Translations under genes and position numbers: made by a program
NCBI RefSeq assembly: GCF_000187245.1
Contig: NC_027866.1
Coordinates: 364,411-428,410, forward strand
Origin: Ogataea parapolymorpha DL-1
Lineage: Eukaryota > Ascomycota > Pichiomycetes > Pichiales > Pichiaceae
Direction of reading: 5' to 3'
DNA length: 64,000 nt
Notes under the pieces: generated by a model
What the model saw: only the letters and a program-made list of their open reading frames with translations
Databases searched by the model: none
What the model was told of the DNA's origin: nothing
Shown: positions 8,514 through 18,200 of the stretch, in pieces
How the letters are laid out: each line of letters opens with the position of its first letter
Numbering within the stretch: the stretch's first letter is position 1

Positions 8514-10859
8514 TTATTTTCTGGAAGCACCCATTTTGTTCAGAGCAGAACCGTACTTGAACCACTCGATTTGCTCGTCATTATAAGTGTGGGACAATGG
8601 AGTAGACCAGGCCTCACCTTCCTTAGGGTGGACAACCATGGTCACGTGCTTACCTGGGGCCAACTCGGTCAGTCCAACAAGGTCAATCTCATCATCTGGG
8701 TTGATTCTGTCGTAAGCCTCTGGCTCCACAAAGTTCAATGGCAAAAGACCTTGCTTCTTCAAGTTGGTCTCGTGAATTCTAGCAAAGGACTTGGTGATGA
8801 TAGCAAATCCACCAAGGAATCTTGGCTCCAATGCAGCGTGCTCTCTGGAAGAACCCTCACCAAAGTTCTCGCCACCAATAACAACCCACTTGATACCATG
8901 GTCTCTGTAGTAGGCAGCGGTCTCTGGAACACCGTGGTACTCACCAGTGTAGTGGTTCTTAACAGAGTTGGCCTTACCGTTCTCAGCGTTGATAGCACCA
9001 ATCATGTAGTTTTGGGAAATGTTTTCCAAGTGTCCACGGTACTTCAACCAAGGACCTGCCATAGAGATGTGGTCAGTGGTGGTCTTACCGAGAGACTTGA
9101 TCAGAATTGGCATTCTGTAAGCATCCTTGCCATCCCATGGCTTGAATGGCTGCAGCTTTTGCAATCTGTCGGAAGTTGGGGAAATGTTGACTTCAACAGA
9201 AGATCTCTCCTCTGGTGGAGCCTGGTAGGTGTTTTCACCAGGGTCGTATCCCTTTGGTGGAAGACCAACACCAACAGGTGGCTTCAGCATGAACTCGTTT
9301 CCGTTAGCGTCCTTCAACTTATCAGTCAATGGGTTGAATCTCAAATCACCAGCAATGGCGTAGGCGACAACCATCTCTGGAGAAGCAACGAAAGCGTGGG
9401 TAGCTGGGTTACCATCGTTTCTGGAGGTGAAGTTTCTGTTGAAGGAAGACACAATGGTGTTCTTGTCACCCTTCTTGATGTCTTGTCTGTCCCATTGACC
9501 AATACATGGACCACAGGCGTTAGCCAACACCTTACCACCAAAGTCGTGGAAGACCTTCAATTGACCGTCTCTTGCAATGGTGGCTCTGACTTGCTCGGAA
9601 CCTGGAGTGACAGTGAAGATGGACTTGGCCTTGAGTCCGTGTGACTCGGCATCCTGGATGATGGAGGCAGCTCTAGACATGTCTTCGTAGGAGGAGTTGG
9701 TACAAGAACCGATCAGACCAACCTTGACCTCCAATGGCCAGTCGTTGGCAACGGCAACCTCCTTCATCTTCGACACTGGGGTAGCGAGATCTGGAGTAAA
9801 TGGACCGTTGACGTGTGGCTCCAGGGTGTTGAGATCGATCTCAATCACCTGGTCATACTCACAGCCCTTGTCAGCAGACAGGTAGTCCTTTTGGTAGATC
9901 TTGGCGAACTCAGCAATTTGAGATCTTCCGGTGGCATTCAAATAGTCAACCATAGACTTGTTGAATGGGAAAACGGAGGTGGTGGCACCGATCTCGGCAC
10001 CCATGTTACAAATGGTTGCCATACCGGTACAAGAGAACGTGTCAACACCGTCACCGTAGTACTCGACAATAGAACCAGTTCCACCTTTGACGGTAGTAAT
10101 ACCAGCCAATTTCAAGATGATATCCTTAGGAGAAGTCCATCCAGACATCTTACCGGTAAGCTTGACACCGATGATTTTTGGTGCCTTCAGCTCCCATGGC
10201 AAGCCGGCCATAACATCGACAGCGTCAGCACCACCAACACCAATGGCCAACTGACCCAGACCACCAGCGTTAGGGGTGTGTGAGTCGGTACCAATCAGCA
10301 ACTCACCTGGGAAGGCGTAGTTCTCAAGAACGATCTGGTGGATGATACCAGAACCTGGTTTCCAGAAACCAATGTTGTACTTGGCACATGCAGATGCAAG
10401 GAAATCGTACACTTCCTTGTTCAGGCTGATGGCTCTAGCCAAGTCAGCCGGACCCTCCTTCTGGGCCTGAATCAAGTGGTCACAGTGCACAGTGGTTGGG
10501 GTGGCAACCGATGGCATACCAGCAGACATGAATTGCAGGATGGCCATTTGGGCGGTGGCATCCTGACAAGCAACTCTGTCTGGTCTGAGTTTGAGGTATG
10601 AGACACCTCTTTGGATGTCCTGTCCGTGCGGGTCATCCAAGTGAGCGTAAAGCAATTTCTCAGCGTACGTCAAAGGTCTGTTGAGTCTGCTTTTGACAAT
10701 CTCCAGGACCTCCAATTGCTTCTTGTAGTTGATGTAGTTTCCCTTCTCCAACAAGTTCTGAGGCACCTTGGAGTCCTTGGTGATGTCAGAGACAGTAGCC
10801 ATGGAACGCGAAATGCGTTTTGTAGCCGATCTGGCTGTTCTCGATGAAACCGACAACAT
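8514..10859 (-). CDS. ACO1: Mitochondrial aconitate hydratase
   Basis: 781 residues (778 in S. cerevisiae). It isomerises citrate to isocitrate in the mitochondrial matrix. The first ~20 residues are rich in Arg and Ser and lack acids, as a presequence should. The three iron-sulphur cysteines are visible in [10 protein letters not shown] and ACGPCIGQW; substrate motifs include [23 protein letters not shown] and the C-terminal [14 protein letters not shown]. Codon use looks strongly biased to a few preferred codons, as in highly expressed yeast genes. Upstream there is a TATA element at 10893-10900 and G/C-rich palindromes at 10971-10996. KGD2 and LSC2 of the same cycle are also in the window. 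Confidence 0.98.
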   Translation of the reverse strand: MLSVSSRTARSATKRISRSMATVSDITKDSKVPQNLLEKGNYINYKKQLEVLEIVKSRLNRPLTYAEKLLYAHLDDPHGQDIQRGVSYLKLRPDRVACQDATAQMAILQFMSAGMPSVATPTTVHCDHLIQAQKEGPADLARAISLNKEVYDFLASACAKYNIGFWKPGSGIIHQIVLENYAFPGELLIGTDSHTPNAGGLGQLAIGVGGADAVDVMAGLPWELKAPKIIGVKLTGKMSGWTSPKDIILKLAGITTVKGGTGSIVEYYGDGVDTFSCTGMATICNMGAEIGATTSVFPFNKSMVDYLNATGRSQIAEFAKIYQKDYLSADKGCEYDQVIEIDLNTLEPHVNGPFTPDLATPVSKMKEVAVANDWPLEVKVGLIGSCTNSSYEDMSRAASIIQDAESHGLKAKSIFTVTPGSEQVRATIARDGQLKVFHDFGGKVLANACGPCIGQWDRQDIKKGDKNTIVSSFNRNFTSRNDGNPATHAFVASPEMVVAYAIAGDLRFNPLTDKLKDANGNEFMLKPPVGVGLPPKGYDPGENTYQAPPEERSSVEVNISPTSDRLQKLQPFKPWDGKDAYRMPILIKSLGKTTTDHISMAGPWLKYRGHLENISQNYMIGAINAENGKANSVKNHYTGEYHGVPETAAYYRDHGIKWVVIGGENFGEGSSREHAALEPRFLGGFAIITKSFARIHETNLKKQGLLPLNFVEPEAYDRINPDDEIDLVGLTELAPGKHVTMVVHPKEGEAWSTPLSHTYNDEQIEWFKYGSALNKMGASRK

Positions 10860-10892
10860 GTTTGGTTAAAAACAAAAGTGGTGTCGATGGTG

Positions 10893-10900
10893 TATTTATA
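10893..10900 (-). promoter_or_regulatory. TATA box of ACO1
   Basis: The minus strand reads TATAAATA, a full match to TATAWAWR, ending 33 nt before the ACO1 ATG. The short distance is shared with other genes in this window. Confidence 0.55.
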
Positions 10901-10970
10901 AATTATGCGTGCAGGAGGAAAATAAAAATTGCCAGCCGGATGTCCACCAGGGAAAATCTGGGGGTTGCCC

Positions 10971-10996
10971 GGTGGTCCACCAGGCGGGCCTGGTGG
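10971..10996. repeat. overlapping G/C-rich palindromes upstream of ACO1
   Basis: GGTGG-T-CCACC at 10971-10981 overlaps CCACCAGG-CGGG-CCTGGTGG at 10977-10996, so the shared CCACC can pair with either side. A further half (TCCACCAGG) sits at 10942-10950, and ACGTCA, a CREB/ATF-like half-site, at 11002-11007. These look like transcription-factor sites for ACO1; the factors are unknown. Confidence 0.5.
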
Positions 10997-11501
10997 AAAG
11001 TACGTCACGCAGGCAGTTGTTCTGCATTGTAGTCATTAGAAAAGTCGGCCCCGGCACGACAAAAGCCGCATAGCTGCGTGCAGGGCTCCGTTAGTCCAGG
11101 TACGCCGAGCCAATGAGAGCCCGAGGATTTGTAAAATACAGGGTGAAAGGGTGGTTTGATAATGGTCGGAAAAAAGCAGTTCAAGTTGCTGGACATGGCT
11201 GTAGAAGGTGCTACAAACATCTACAAGACAGGATGAGCTTTTCGTGGTGGCAAGGGCGTTAATCCTGATCTGCAAAAAGGCAAAGCCGAGATCGGCTTTT
11301 GCACCGCCATGTTTTGCAATGATCACGGACGGCCATTTTTGAAAGTCCGAGTATGGAGAGGGAAAATTTTTTTTTTGCGAGGATCATAGATTTTGCCACC
11401 AGCTACTTCCATGCACCAGAAAAATCATATTAGATAAGCATCCTCAGACCAAGATATACACACCATACACCAGAGACCACCAATACACACCAGATATTAC
11501 T
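10997..11501. other. ACO1-HSP104 divergent intergenic region
   Basis: This is most of the 741-bp spacer between the two divergent start codons, the longest gene-free stretch in the window. No convincing ORF, RNA gene or repeat was found in it. It holds a CCAAT box at 11110-11114, about 250 bp from ACO1 (possible HAP-complex site), an A/T-rich stretch near 11364-11375 and HSP104-proximal sequence at the right end. Confidence 0.6.
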
Positions 11502-11511
11502 AGAACTTTCT
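11502..11511 (+). promoter_or_regulatory. heat-shock element upstream of HSP104
   Basis: AGAACTTTCT is a perfect nGAAnnTTCn pair; the preceding unit reads TAC instead of TTC, giving about two and a half units. It sits 90 bp before the HSP104 ATG. TATAAATT follows at 11563-11570, 30 nt before the ATG. Hsf1 control of HSP104 is established in S. cerevisiae; here it is inferred. Confidence 0.55.
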
Positions 11512-11600
11512 GTGCGGCTCTAGATCACCAGATGATCAGAAGAGTCTCATGTCTTAATGCTGTATAAATTGCTTTCCTTACAACTGCAATTTTGCTAATC

Positions 11601-14288
11601 ATGGATCAATCACAATTTACCGACAGAGCTTTAAACATTGTGACCACAGCTCAGAAGCTGTGTCAGCAAAACAACCATGCTCAAATAGTTCCTCTCCATT
11701 TCCTTGCTGCTATGACTCCTATGTCTACGGACGGGGAGGCCATATATCTGAAGACGTTAATAGAGAGAGGCCGTTTTGATTGGCAAGCTTTTGAGCGCAC
11801 AGTCAACAAGCACTTGGTGAGACTGCCAAGTGTTGAAGGTAGTAATACCGAGCCTTCGTTCTCGGCATCTGCTGCCAACATTATTACGAACGCTAATAAA
11901 ATTAAGGGCCAGCAAAAGGATTCCTACATTGGCCAGGACCACATTTTGCTGGCGTTGCTCGAGGATTCCACAATTAAGAGCATTTTGAAGGAGGTTAACA
12001 TCAAAGTTGATGCCCTTAAAGCACAGATTCAGGAATTAAGAGGAAACCAGAGAATTGATTCCAGACAGGCCGACTCGTCGCAACAGTTCGAATTTTTGTC
12101 CAAGTACGCCATTGACCTAACCGAGAGAGCGCTACAGGGTAAAATTGACCCGGTCATTGGCAGAGAAGAGGAGATCAGACGGACGATCCGGGTGTTGGCC
12201 AGAAGAGCCAAGTCGAACCCATGTCTGATTGGTGACCCTGGTGTTGGTAAGACGAGTATAGTTGAAGGAGTTGCGCAGAGAATAGTCGACAACGACGTTC
12301 CAACTGTTTTGCAGGGTTGCAAGCTGTACTCGCTTGACTTGGGTGCTTTGAAAGCCGGAGCAAAATACCAGGGTGAATTTGAAGAGAGACTCAAGGGAGT
12401 TCTGAGCGACATTGAAAAGTCCCAGGCCATGGTCATCCTGTTCATCGACGAGATCCACATGTTGATGGGCGACGGAAAGTCTGATGCTGCCAACCTGCTG
12501 AAGCCAGCTCTGGCCAGAGGCGACTTCCACTGTATTGGTGCCACGACTGTCACTGAGTACCGCAAATACATTGAGAAGGATGGTGCTTTCGAGAGACGGT
12601 TCCAAAGAATTGACGTGAGAGAGCCTACAATCCAAGAAACAGTCGCTATCTTGAGAGGTTTGCAGCCAAGATACGAAATCCACCATGGTGTGCGTATTTT
12701 GGACAGTGCTTTGGTGACCGCTGCTCAGCTCGCTTCCAGATACCTCACCTACAGAAAATTACCAGACTCTGCTGTCGACTTAATTGATGAGACGGCAGCC
12801 GGCGTTGCAGTTGCCAGAGACTCGAAGCCGGAGGAGCTGGATTCGAAAGAGAGACAGTTGGAGTTGATTGAGGTTGAAATCAGCGCTCTGGAGAGAGACC
12901 AGGATGCCGACAGCTCTACAAAGGAAAGACTGGAAGCTGCCAGACAGCGCAAGCAAAACCTCGAGGAGGAGCTTGCACCACTTAGAGAGAAGTACGACCA
13001 GGAGCGCGCGGGCCACGAGGAACTGACTGCTGCCAAGCGGAAGCTGGACGAGCTGGAGGTCAAGGCCCAGGACGCCGAGAGACGGCACGACTCGCAGACC
13101 ATTGCCGATCTGAGAATGTTTGCCATTCCAGACGTGAAGAGACGGATTGAGGAGCTCGAGGCCAAGGTGATGGAGGAAGAGGCCAAGAGCGAGGAGTTCC
13201 TGGTGAAGAACGTTGTTGGCTCCGAGCAGGTTGCCGAAACCGCTGCTCGGCTGACGGGCATTCCAGTCAGTAAGCTTACGCAGGCCGAGAACGCCAAGCT
13301 CATCACGATGGAGAAGGAACTCTCTTCTGCCGTGGTCGGCCAGGGCGAGGCCGTCAAGGCCGTGTCAAACGCTATCAGACTGTCACGGTCTGGTCTGGCC
13401 AACCCTCACCAGCCAGCCTCATTCCTGTTCCTTGGTCTTTCTGGATCGGGTAAGACCGAGCTGGCCAAGAAACTAGCAGGATTCCTATTTTCAGACGAAA
13501 GGGCCATGATCCGGATCGATTGCTCCGAGCTGATGGAGAAATACTCCGTTTCCAAGCTTATTGGTACCACTGCCGGATATATTGGCTACGAGGAGGGTGG
13601 TATGCTCACCAACCAGCTTCTGAGAAAACCATACTCGGTGGTGCTTTTCGATGAGGTTGAAAAGGCCGCTCCTGAGGTGCTGAACGTGCTTCTGCAGATG
13701 CTCGACGACGGCAGAATCACGGCTGCCAACGGCACTCTCGTCAACTGCTCGAACTGTATCGTGATCATGACGTCGAACCTTGGTGCTGAATATATCAACG
13801 CCTCGAAGGGAAGCAAGATTGACGAGGAGACCAAGAACCTGGTGATGTCTGCTGTGCGCGCTCACTTCAGACCAGAGTTCCTGAACAGAATCTCTGCCAC
13901 AGTGGTGTTCAACAGACTCTCGAGACACGCCATTGCCAAGATTGTCAAGCTGAGATTGAAGGAAATTGAGAACAGGTTCGAGCTTAACGGCAAGTCGCTG
14001 AGATTGGATGTGGACGACGGCGCCCTGGAGTACCTGTGCAAGAAGGGCTATTCGCCAGATCTGGGTGCTAGACCTCTGAACAGACTCATCCAGAACGAAA
14101 TTCTGAACCATCTCGCCATCATGGTGCTTAACGGACAGGTTCAGGACAAGGAGGTGGTGAAGATCACCACGAACGAGAAGGGCATTGTTGTGGTGCCTAA
14201 CCACGAGGTCCAGGACGCGATGGACATCGACGACTGGACGGACGACGCTGATGACGACTCTGGATACAGCACTCCAGATTTGGACTGA
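11601..14288 (+). CDS. HSP104: Hsp104 protein disaggregase (AAA+ ClpB family)
   Basis: 895 residues from the ATG at 11601 (an in-frame TTG lies three codons earlier). Order: N-domain (1-~160), AAA-1 with Walker A GDPGVGKTS at ~211-219 and Walker B ILFIDEIHML, a charged coiled-coil middle domain (~410-530), then AAA-2 with GLSGSGKTE at ~612-620 and VVLFDEVEKA. The acidic C-terminus ends in DLD, as in S. cerevisiae Hsp104, where it binds TPR co-chaperones. It extracts proteins from heat-induced aggregates and fragments prions in the cytosol. A heat-shock element lies 90 bp upstream. Confidence 0.98.
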   Translation: MDQSQFTDRALNIVTTAQKLCQQNNHAQIVPLHFLAAMTPMSTDGEAIYLKTLIERGRFDWQAFERTVNKHLVRLPSVEGSNTEPSFSASAANIITNANKIKGQQKDSYIGQDHILLALLEDSTIKSILKEVNIKVDALKAQIQELRGNQRIDSRQADSSQQFEFLSKYAIDLTERALQGKIDPVIGREEEIRRTIRVLARRAKSNPCLIGDPGVGKTSIVEGVAQRIVDNDVPTVLQGCKLYSLDLGALKAGAKYQGEFEERLKGVLSDIEKSQAMVILFIDEIHMLMGDGKSDAANLLKPALARGDFHCIGATTVTEYRKYIEKDGAFERRFQRIDVREPTIQETVAILRGLQPRYEIHHGVRILDSALVTAAQLASRYLTYRKLPDSAVDLIDETAAGVAVARDSKPEELDSKERQLELIEVEISALERDQDADSSTKERLEAARQRKQNLEEELAPLREKYDQERAGHEELTAAKRKLDELEVKAQDAERRHDSQTIADLRMFAIPDVKRRIEELEAKVMEEEAKSEEFLVKNVVGSEQVAETAARLTGIPVSKLTQAENAKLITMEKELSSAVVGQGEAVKAVSNAIRLSRSGLANPHQPASFLFLGLSGSGKTELAKKLAGFLFSDERAMIRIDCSELMEKYSVSKLIGTTAGYIGYEEGGMLTNQLLRKPYSVVLFDEVEKAAPEVLNVLLQMLDDGRITAANGTLVNCSNCIVIMTSNLGAEYINASKGSKIDEETKNLVMSAVRAHFRPEFLNRISATVVFNRLSRHAIAKIVKLRLKEIENRFELNGKSLRLDVDDGALEYLCKKGYSPDLGARPLNRLIQNEILNHLAIMVLNGQVQDKEVVKITTNEKGIVVVPNHEVQDAMDIDDWTDDADDDSGYSTPDLD

Positions 14289-14431
14289 ACGACGAACTAA
14301 TGTGACCGAAATGAGACCGATATGTAGACAGACTAATTAGATATGGATTATACGATTAGAAATTAACTAGTAGCTACCGATGCAGAGATGTACATGGCTA
14401 TTAATTTTTCAGAATTTTTTTAATCTTTTAA

Positions 14432-14440
14432 AAAAATTTT
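14432..14440 (+). promoter_or_regulatory. RRPE-like AAAAATTTT element before TIF6
   Basis: AAAAATTTT ends 4 bp before the TIF6 ATG. Similar A/T motifs precede two other ribosome-biogenesis genes here: minus-strand TTGAAAAATT at 35551-35560 (DBP7) and AAAAAATTT at 60001-60009 (UTP18). In a yeast with A/T-rich promoters, chance is a real alternative. Confidence 0.35.
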
Positions 14441-14444
14441 AAGA

Positions 14445-15182
14445 ATGGCGACTAGAACACAGTTTGAGAATTCCAACGAGGTCGGCGTGTTCGCTAAGCT
14501 CACCAACTCGTATTGTCTGGTGGCTGTCGGAGGCTCCGAGAACTTTTATTCTGCCTTTGAGGCCGAGCTGGGTGACGTGATCCCTATTGTGCACACAACC
14601 ATTGCAGGTACCAGAATCGTGGGCCGTATGACTGCAGGCAACAGAAGAGGCCTGCTCGTCCCTACACAGACAACAGATCAAGAACTGATGCATTTGAGAA
14701 ACAGTCTTCCGGACTCTGTGAAGATCCAGCGTGTTGAAGAGCGTCTTTCAGCCCTGGGAAACGTGATCTGTTGCAATGACTACGTCGCTCTTGTGCATCC
14801 AGATATTGAGAGAGAAACCGAGGAACTCATAGCTGACGTCCTCGGAGTGGAGGTGTTCAGACAGACCATTGCGGGAAACGTTCTTGTTGGATCTTATTGC
14901 GCTCTTTCGAACCAGGGCGGTCTGGTTCACCCTCAAACCCCGATCCAGGACCAAGAGGAGCTCTCGTCGCTGCTCCAGGTGCCCTTGGTTGCCGGTACGG
15001 TGAATCGCGGTTCCGCTGTTGTGGGAGCAGGCATGGTGGTCAACGACTGGCTGGCAGTCTCTGGACTCGACACTACGGCTCCAGAGCTCAGTGTGGTTGA
15101 GAGTATATTCAGATTGCAGGATGCACAACCAGACGCCATCTCTGGCAACCTCAGAGACACCTTGATTGAGACCTACACATAG
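14445..15182 (+). CDS. TIF6: Translation/60S biogenesis factor eIF6
   Basis: 245 residues, exactly the S. cerevisiae length and nearly identical throughout ([57 protein letters not shown]). eIF6 is a five-fold pentein. It binds the 60S subunit, helps its nuclear maturation and blocks premature joining to 40S until released by Efl1 and Sdo1. The invariant Leu104 in SALGN is a CTG codon, supporting standard decoding of CTG in this species. Confidence 0.98.
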   Translation: MATRTQFENSNEVGVFAKLTNSYCLVAVGGSENFYSAFEAELGDVIPIVHTTIAGTRIVGRMTAGNRRGLLVPTQTTDQELMHLRNSLPDSVKIQRVEERLSALGNVICCNDYVALVHPDIERETEELIADVLGVEVFRQTIAGNVLVGSYCALSNQGGLVHPQTPIQDQEELSSLLQVPLVAGTVNRGSAVVGAGMVVNDWLAVSGLDTTAPELSVVESIFRLQDAQPDAISGNLRDTLIETYT

Positions 15183-15298
15183 ACAGACGCTAGTTCCTTC
15201 GAAATAAATGCTTATGTAATAATCACCAAAGAGCTACACCACCAGCATTTTTGTGTTTTTTTTCCAAGTCGCAAGTAAACTTAAATCATCGTTCATTG

Positions 15299-18200
15299 AT
15301 GTCTTTCTACGGGTATGACTTTTAATCGTTTTGCGACTAACAACAGTGTTTCAAAAGGCTCAATTAGAGCAAAAGCGCTGGAGAAGCTTGCCTCGCTCTC
15401 TGTGCGGGAGGTGGACGACACCAGCACGCTCGAACAGAGTGTCCCTGACACATTGAAGCGGCTGCTGGGGGCCACCAGGAGCCAGTCCGGCACGCAATTG
15501 GGCAGCAAAAATATCCGCCATTCGGAGTTTGAGGTCCTGCTGGCTCTCTGCAGAAGTTGCGAGCATATCAAGAGCAAGATTCAAGCGGAGATCCTGCTCT
15601 CTAGATTTGAGCTCTACTTAGCGGAATTGGGCACCGACAAATTCTCCTCCAAAAAAACACTTAAGACGTACTTCCCCACGCCCTGGACAAAGCTGTCGTA
15701 TGAATTGGTTGTTGCAATTTCGACTTTGGGCCTAACTTTGCCAACATTGAGGCCTAAGTGTCAGGATTTGATTTTCCAGTTTATTGACAGCTTGCAGTCG
15801 GACTCGGTCGACCTGAGGACTCTATTTTGCTACGTGGGGCTTCTGCAGGGGCTGACCAAGAACATTGCGTTTGTTGGCTCCGATCTTCTGCGGCGGGTGG
15901 TGAGTGTTTTCGACGATGCGTTTTTTCCCCAAGTCGAGTCCTGTATCGGCTCGATTGACGAGCACGTTTATGTGGAGATGGTGAACAACTTTGAGGACTA
16001 TGGCTTTGAGTTTTCATCGCTGTTTTTCATGTTTTTGGTGCAGAAGCTAGCGGTAGAGTTCCTCAAGTGCCAGCTGGGGTGCAAGTCTGAGAAGTCGCTG
16101 GTTTTCCACGTCTTGGCTAGCAACACCAAGGAGCTCCAGAAAAAGCTGGACACATCGCTGCTTAAGGAGCTTGCGCTGACGGCTATTGCCAACAACAAGT
16201 ACGTCAACAACGGCTCAGACAGGCTGGTGACGTCGACGTTTGGCCGCAGAAACGCAGGCTACTCCATCAAGGCGTCCACGATCGAGATACTGGCGTTGGG
16301 CTCGATGCTTTCCGTAGTGGACCTGAACTTTGCCACCGCGCTGATGGACGACTATCTGGAGCAGCTGTACAAGATAGACGGTAACTGCACGAGCGAGGTG
16401 GTGGAGATGATCAACTCTGAGCTGCTCACGAGCATTTTTGCGAGCGCAGCTCTCCTTTCAGCGAAAAAAAGCTTTATTGGTCTCCGTCTCAGCAAGTGTC
16501 TTCCTACGATTTTGTCGCTGCCGGTTCTTAACAGTGAGGCCGTCAGTGAGCTCGCGCAGTCGCTGTCGTTCTGTCTGAAAAACCTGACCGAGGACGACGT
16601 TGTCTCGTGCGTGTACAGTCTCACGAACATCCTGACCGATGCAACAAAGCCCAACAGCGGCACTGTGAGCGGCACGATGGAGCTCAGACCCTCGTTTTCG
16701 CTCTCGTCGACGACCGGGCAGCCTCCATCGACGCTGACCGAGGAAGGCTCGTACTCGCTCGAGGTGCTGCCGCTCGTGTACAGAAACGTGATTGCGGCAG
16801 TTTTGGAAATCGCCAAGGCGTTCAGAGACGAATCTATCAACATCCTGGCCGTGACAATCCTTTTCCAGAAAGTGCGCAGAACGCCAACCGAGCTGAACTG
16901 TCTGCTGCTGCGCGGGCTGACGGGCTTTGTAGACGTGATGGAGGAGCGGGAATTTCTGATTTTGGTGAGACACTTTTTCGACATCTCGACCATTTCCACC
17001 AAGGACAAAGCCTCGTTCTCCCGCATCAGCTCTGTGTGGATCGAGTTTTCCGAAATTATGGCCAAAAGAGCAAACACCAGCCTGTACACTGTATATTTGC
17101 ACGAGATGCTGTCGGCAATCATTTCCAAGGGCGATATTGACGACCTGGAGCACCACCGTTCGAACAACGAGGTGTCGATCTCTGCTTCTGAGATTTCTCT
17201 GTATTTGAAACCACTGGCTTATCTTCTGCCCCCCGTCGACCAGGAGCCACTCATTCCGACCGAAAAAGAGACTGTCGCGTTGTTCAAGGACATGTGGTTC
17301 AACCTGTGCATCCACGGCTACGCGCACAGTTCCGAGCTTCTGGCTGCCAACCACGACAGCCTCTTGCGTGTTGCGCACAACTCGCCGGCCCTGGCGTCGG
17401 AGTCATCGTGGAACCGCACAGAGACAACGATCGACATGAACACGGTGCTTCGCAGAGGCACCTCGAAACACACCGAGAAGCTGCACAAGGACGTGCTGAG
17501 CTCGATTATCACGTCGAAGTCGATCGACGCGAAAGTTTTCGAGACGCAGATCTCGCGGCCCAAGCTGATGTTCCTGGCCTCAAACCTGCTGCTCGAGAGT
17601 CTGCGTGCCGAGTGCGGCAACTGCTCCACGTCGCTGGAGTACCTGTCGGATCCAACCATCTCGATCTCGAATTTGCAGGACTTTTCCGGCTCTATCGCAT
17701 TCTACGTCACGTCGCAGTATTTCCGCCGCGTCCAGAGAGGCGGCTCCTCGTCGTTCACCCCAGCAAAGATCACACGCCAGCTCCAGCAATTGTTCATTTT
17801 CTGCTGCCACAGAGACTTTGCTCTCCAGAACGCAGCGCTGCAGTGCACTGAGCTGCTGATTGTGCGTGCTCCTGTGCTGCTCTGCTACGAGGTATCACTC
17901 TTTTCGCTGCTCGACATTTTGAGTCTGCTCTACGAGAGTGTCATCGACGCAGACACCAACGAGTACGAGCCGCGCATCGAGTTTACCGCGCCGGTGTCCG
18001 GCGTGAAACTGCTGCTCTCTGACTCGTACAAATGGAGACACAAGACGCTTGACCTGCTGACCAGCTCGGCCCGCAAATGGATCACGCTGTGTCTGCTCAA
18101 ATGTCCGCAGGATACCAAGTCGCTGCTGCAATCGTACGTCTCGAAAGTCGATGGCGCGTCCAGGAAAGGGGTCAACTACGGCGTCACGTTAGCCTTGGAA

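Noticed and set aside
8571..9644. 357-codon plus-strand frame inside ACO1
   Set aside because: Shadow of a codon-biased gene; repetitive Trp/Ser/Val composition and no recognisable fold.
13491..14204. 237-codon minus-strand frame inside HSP104
   Set aside because: Antisense to the AAA-2 domain; composition typical of shadow frames.
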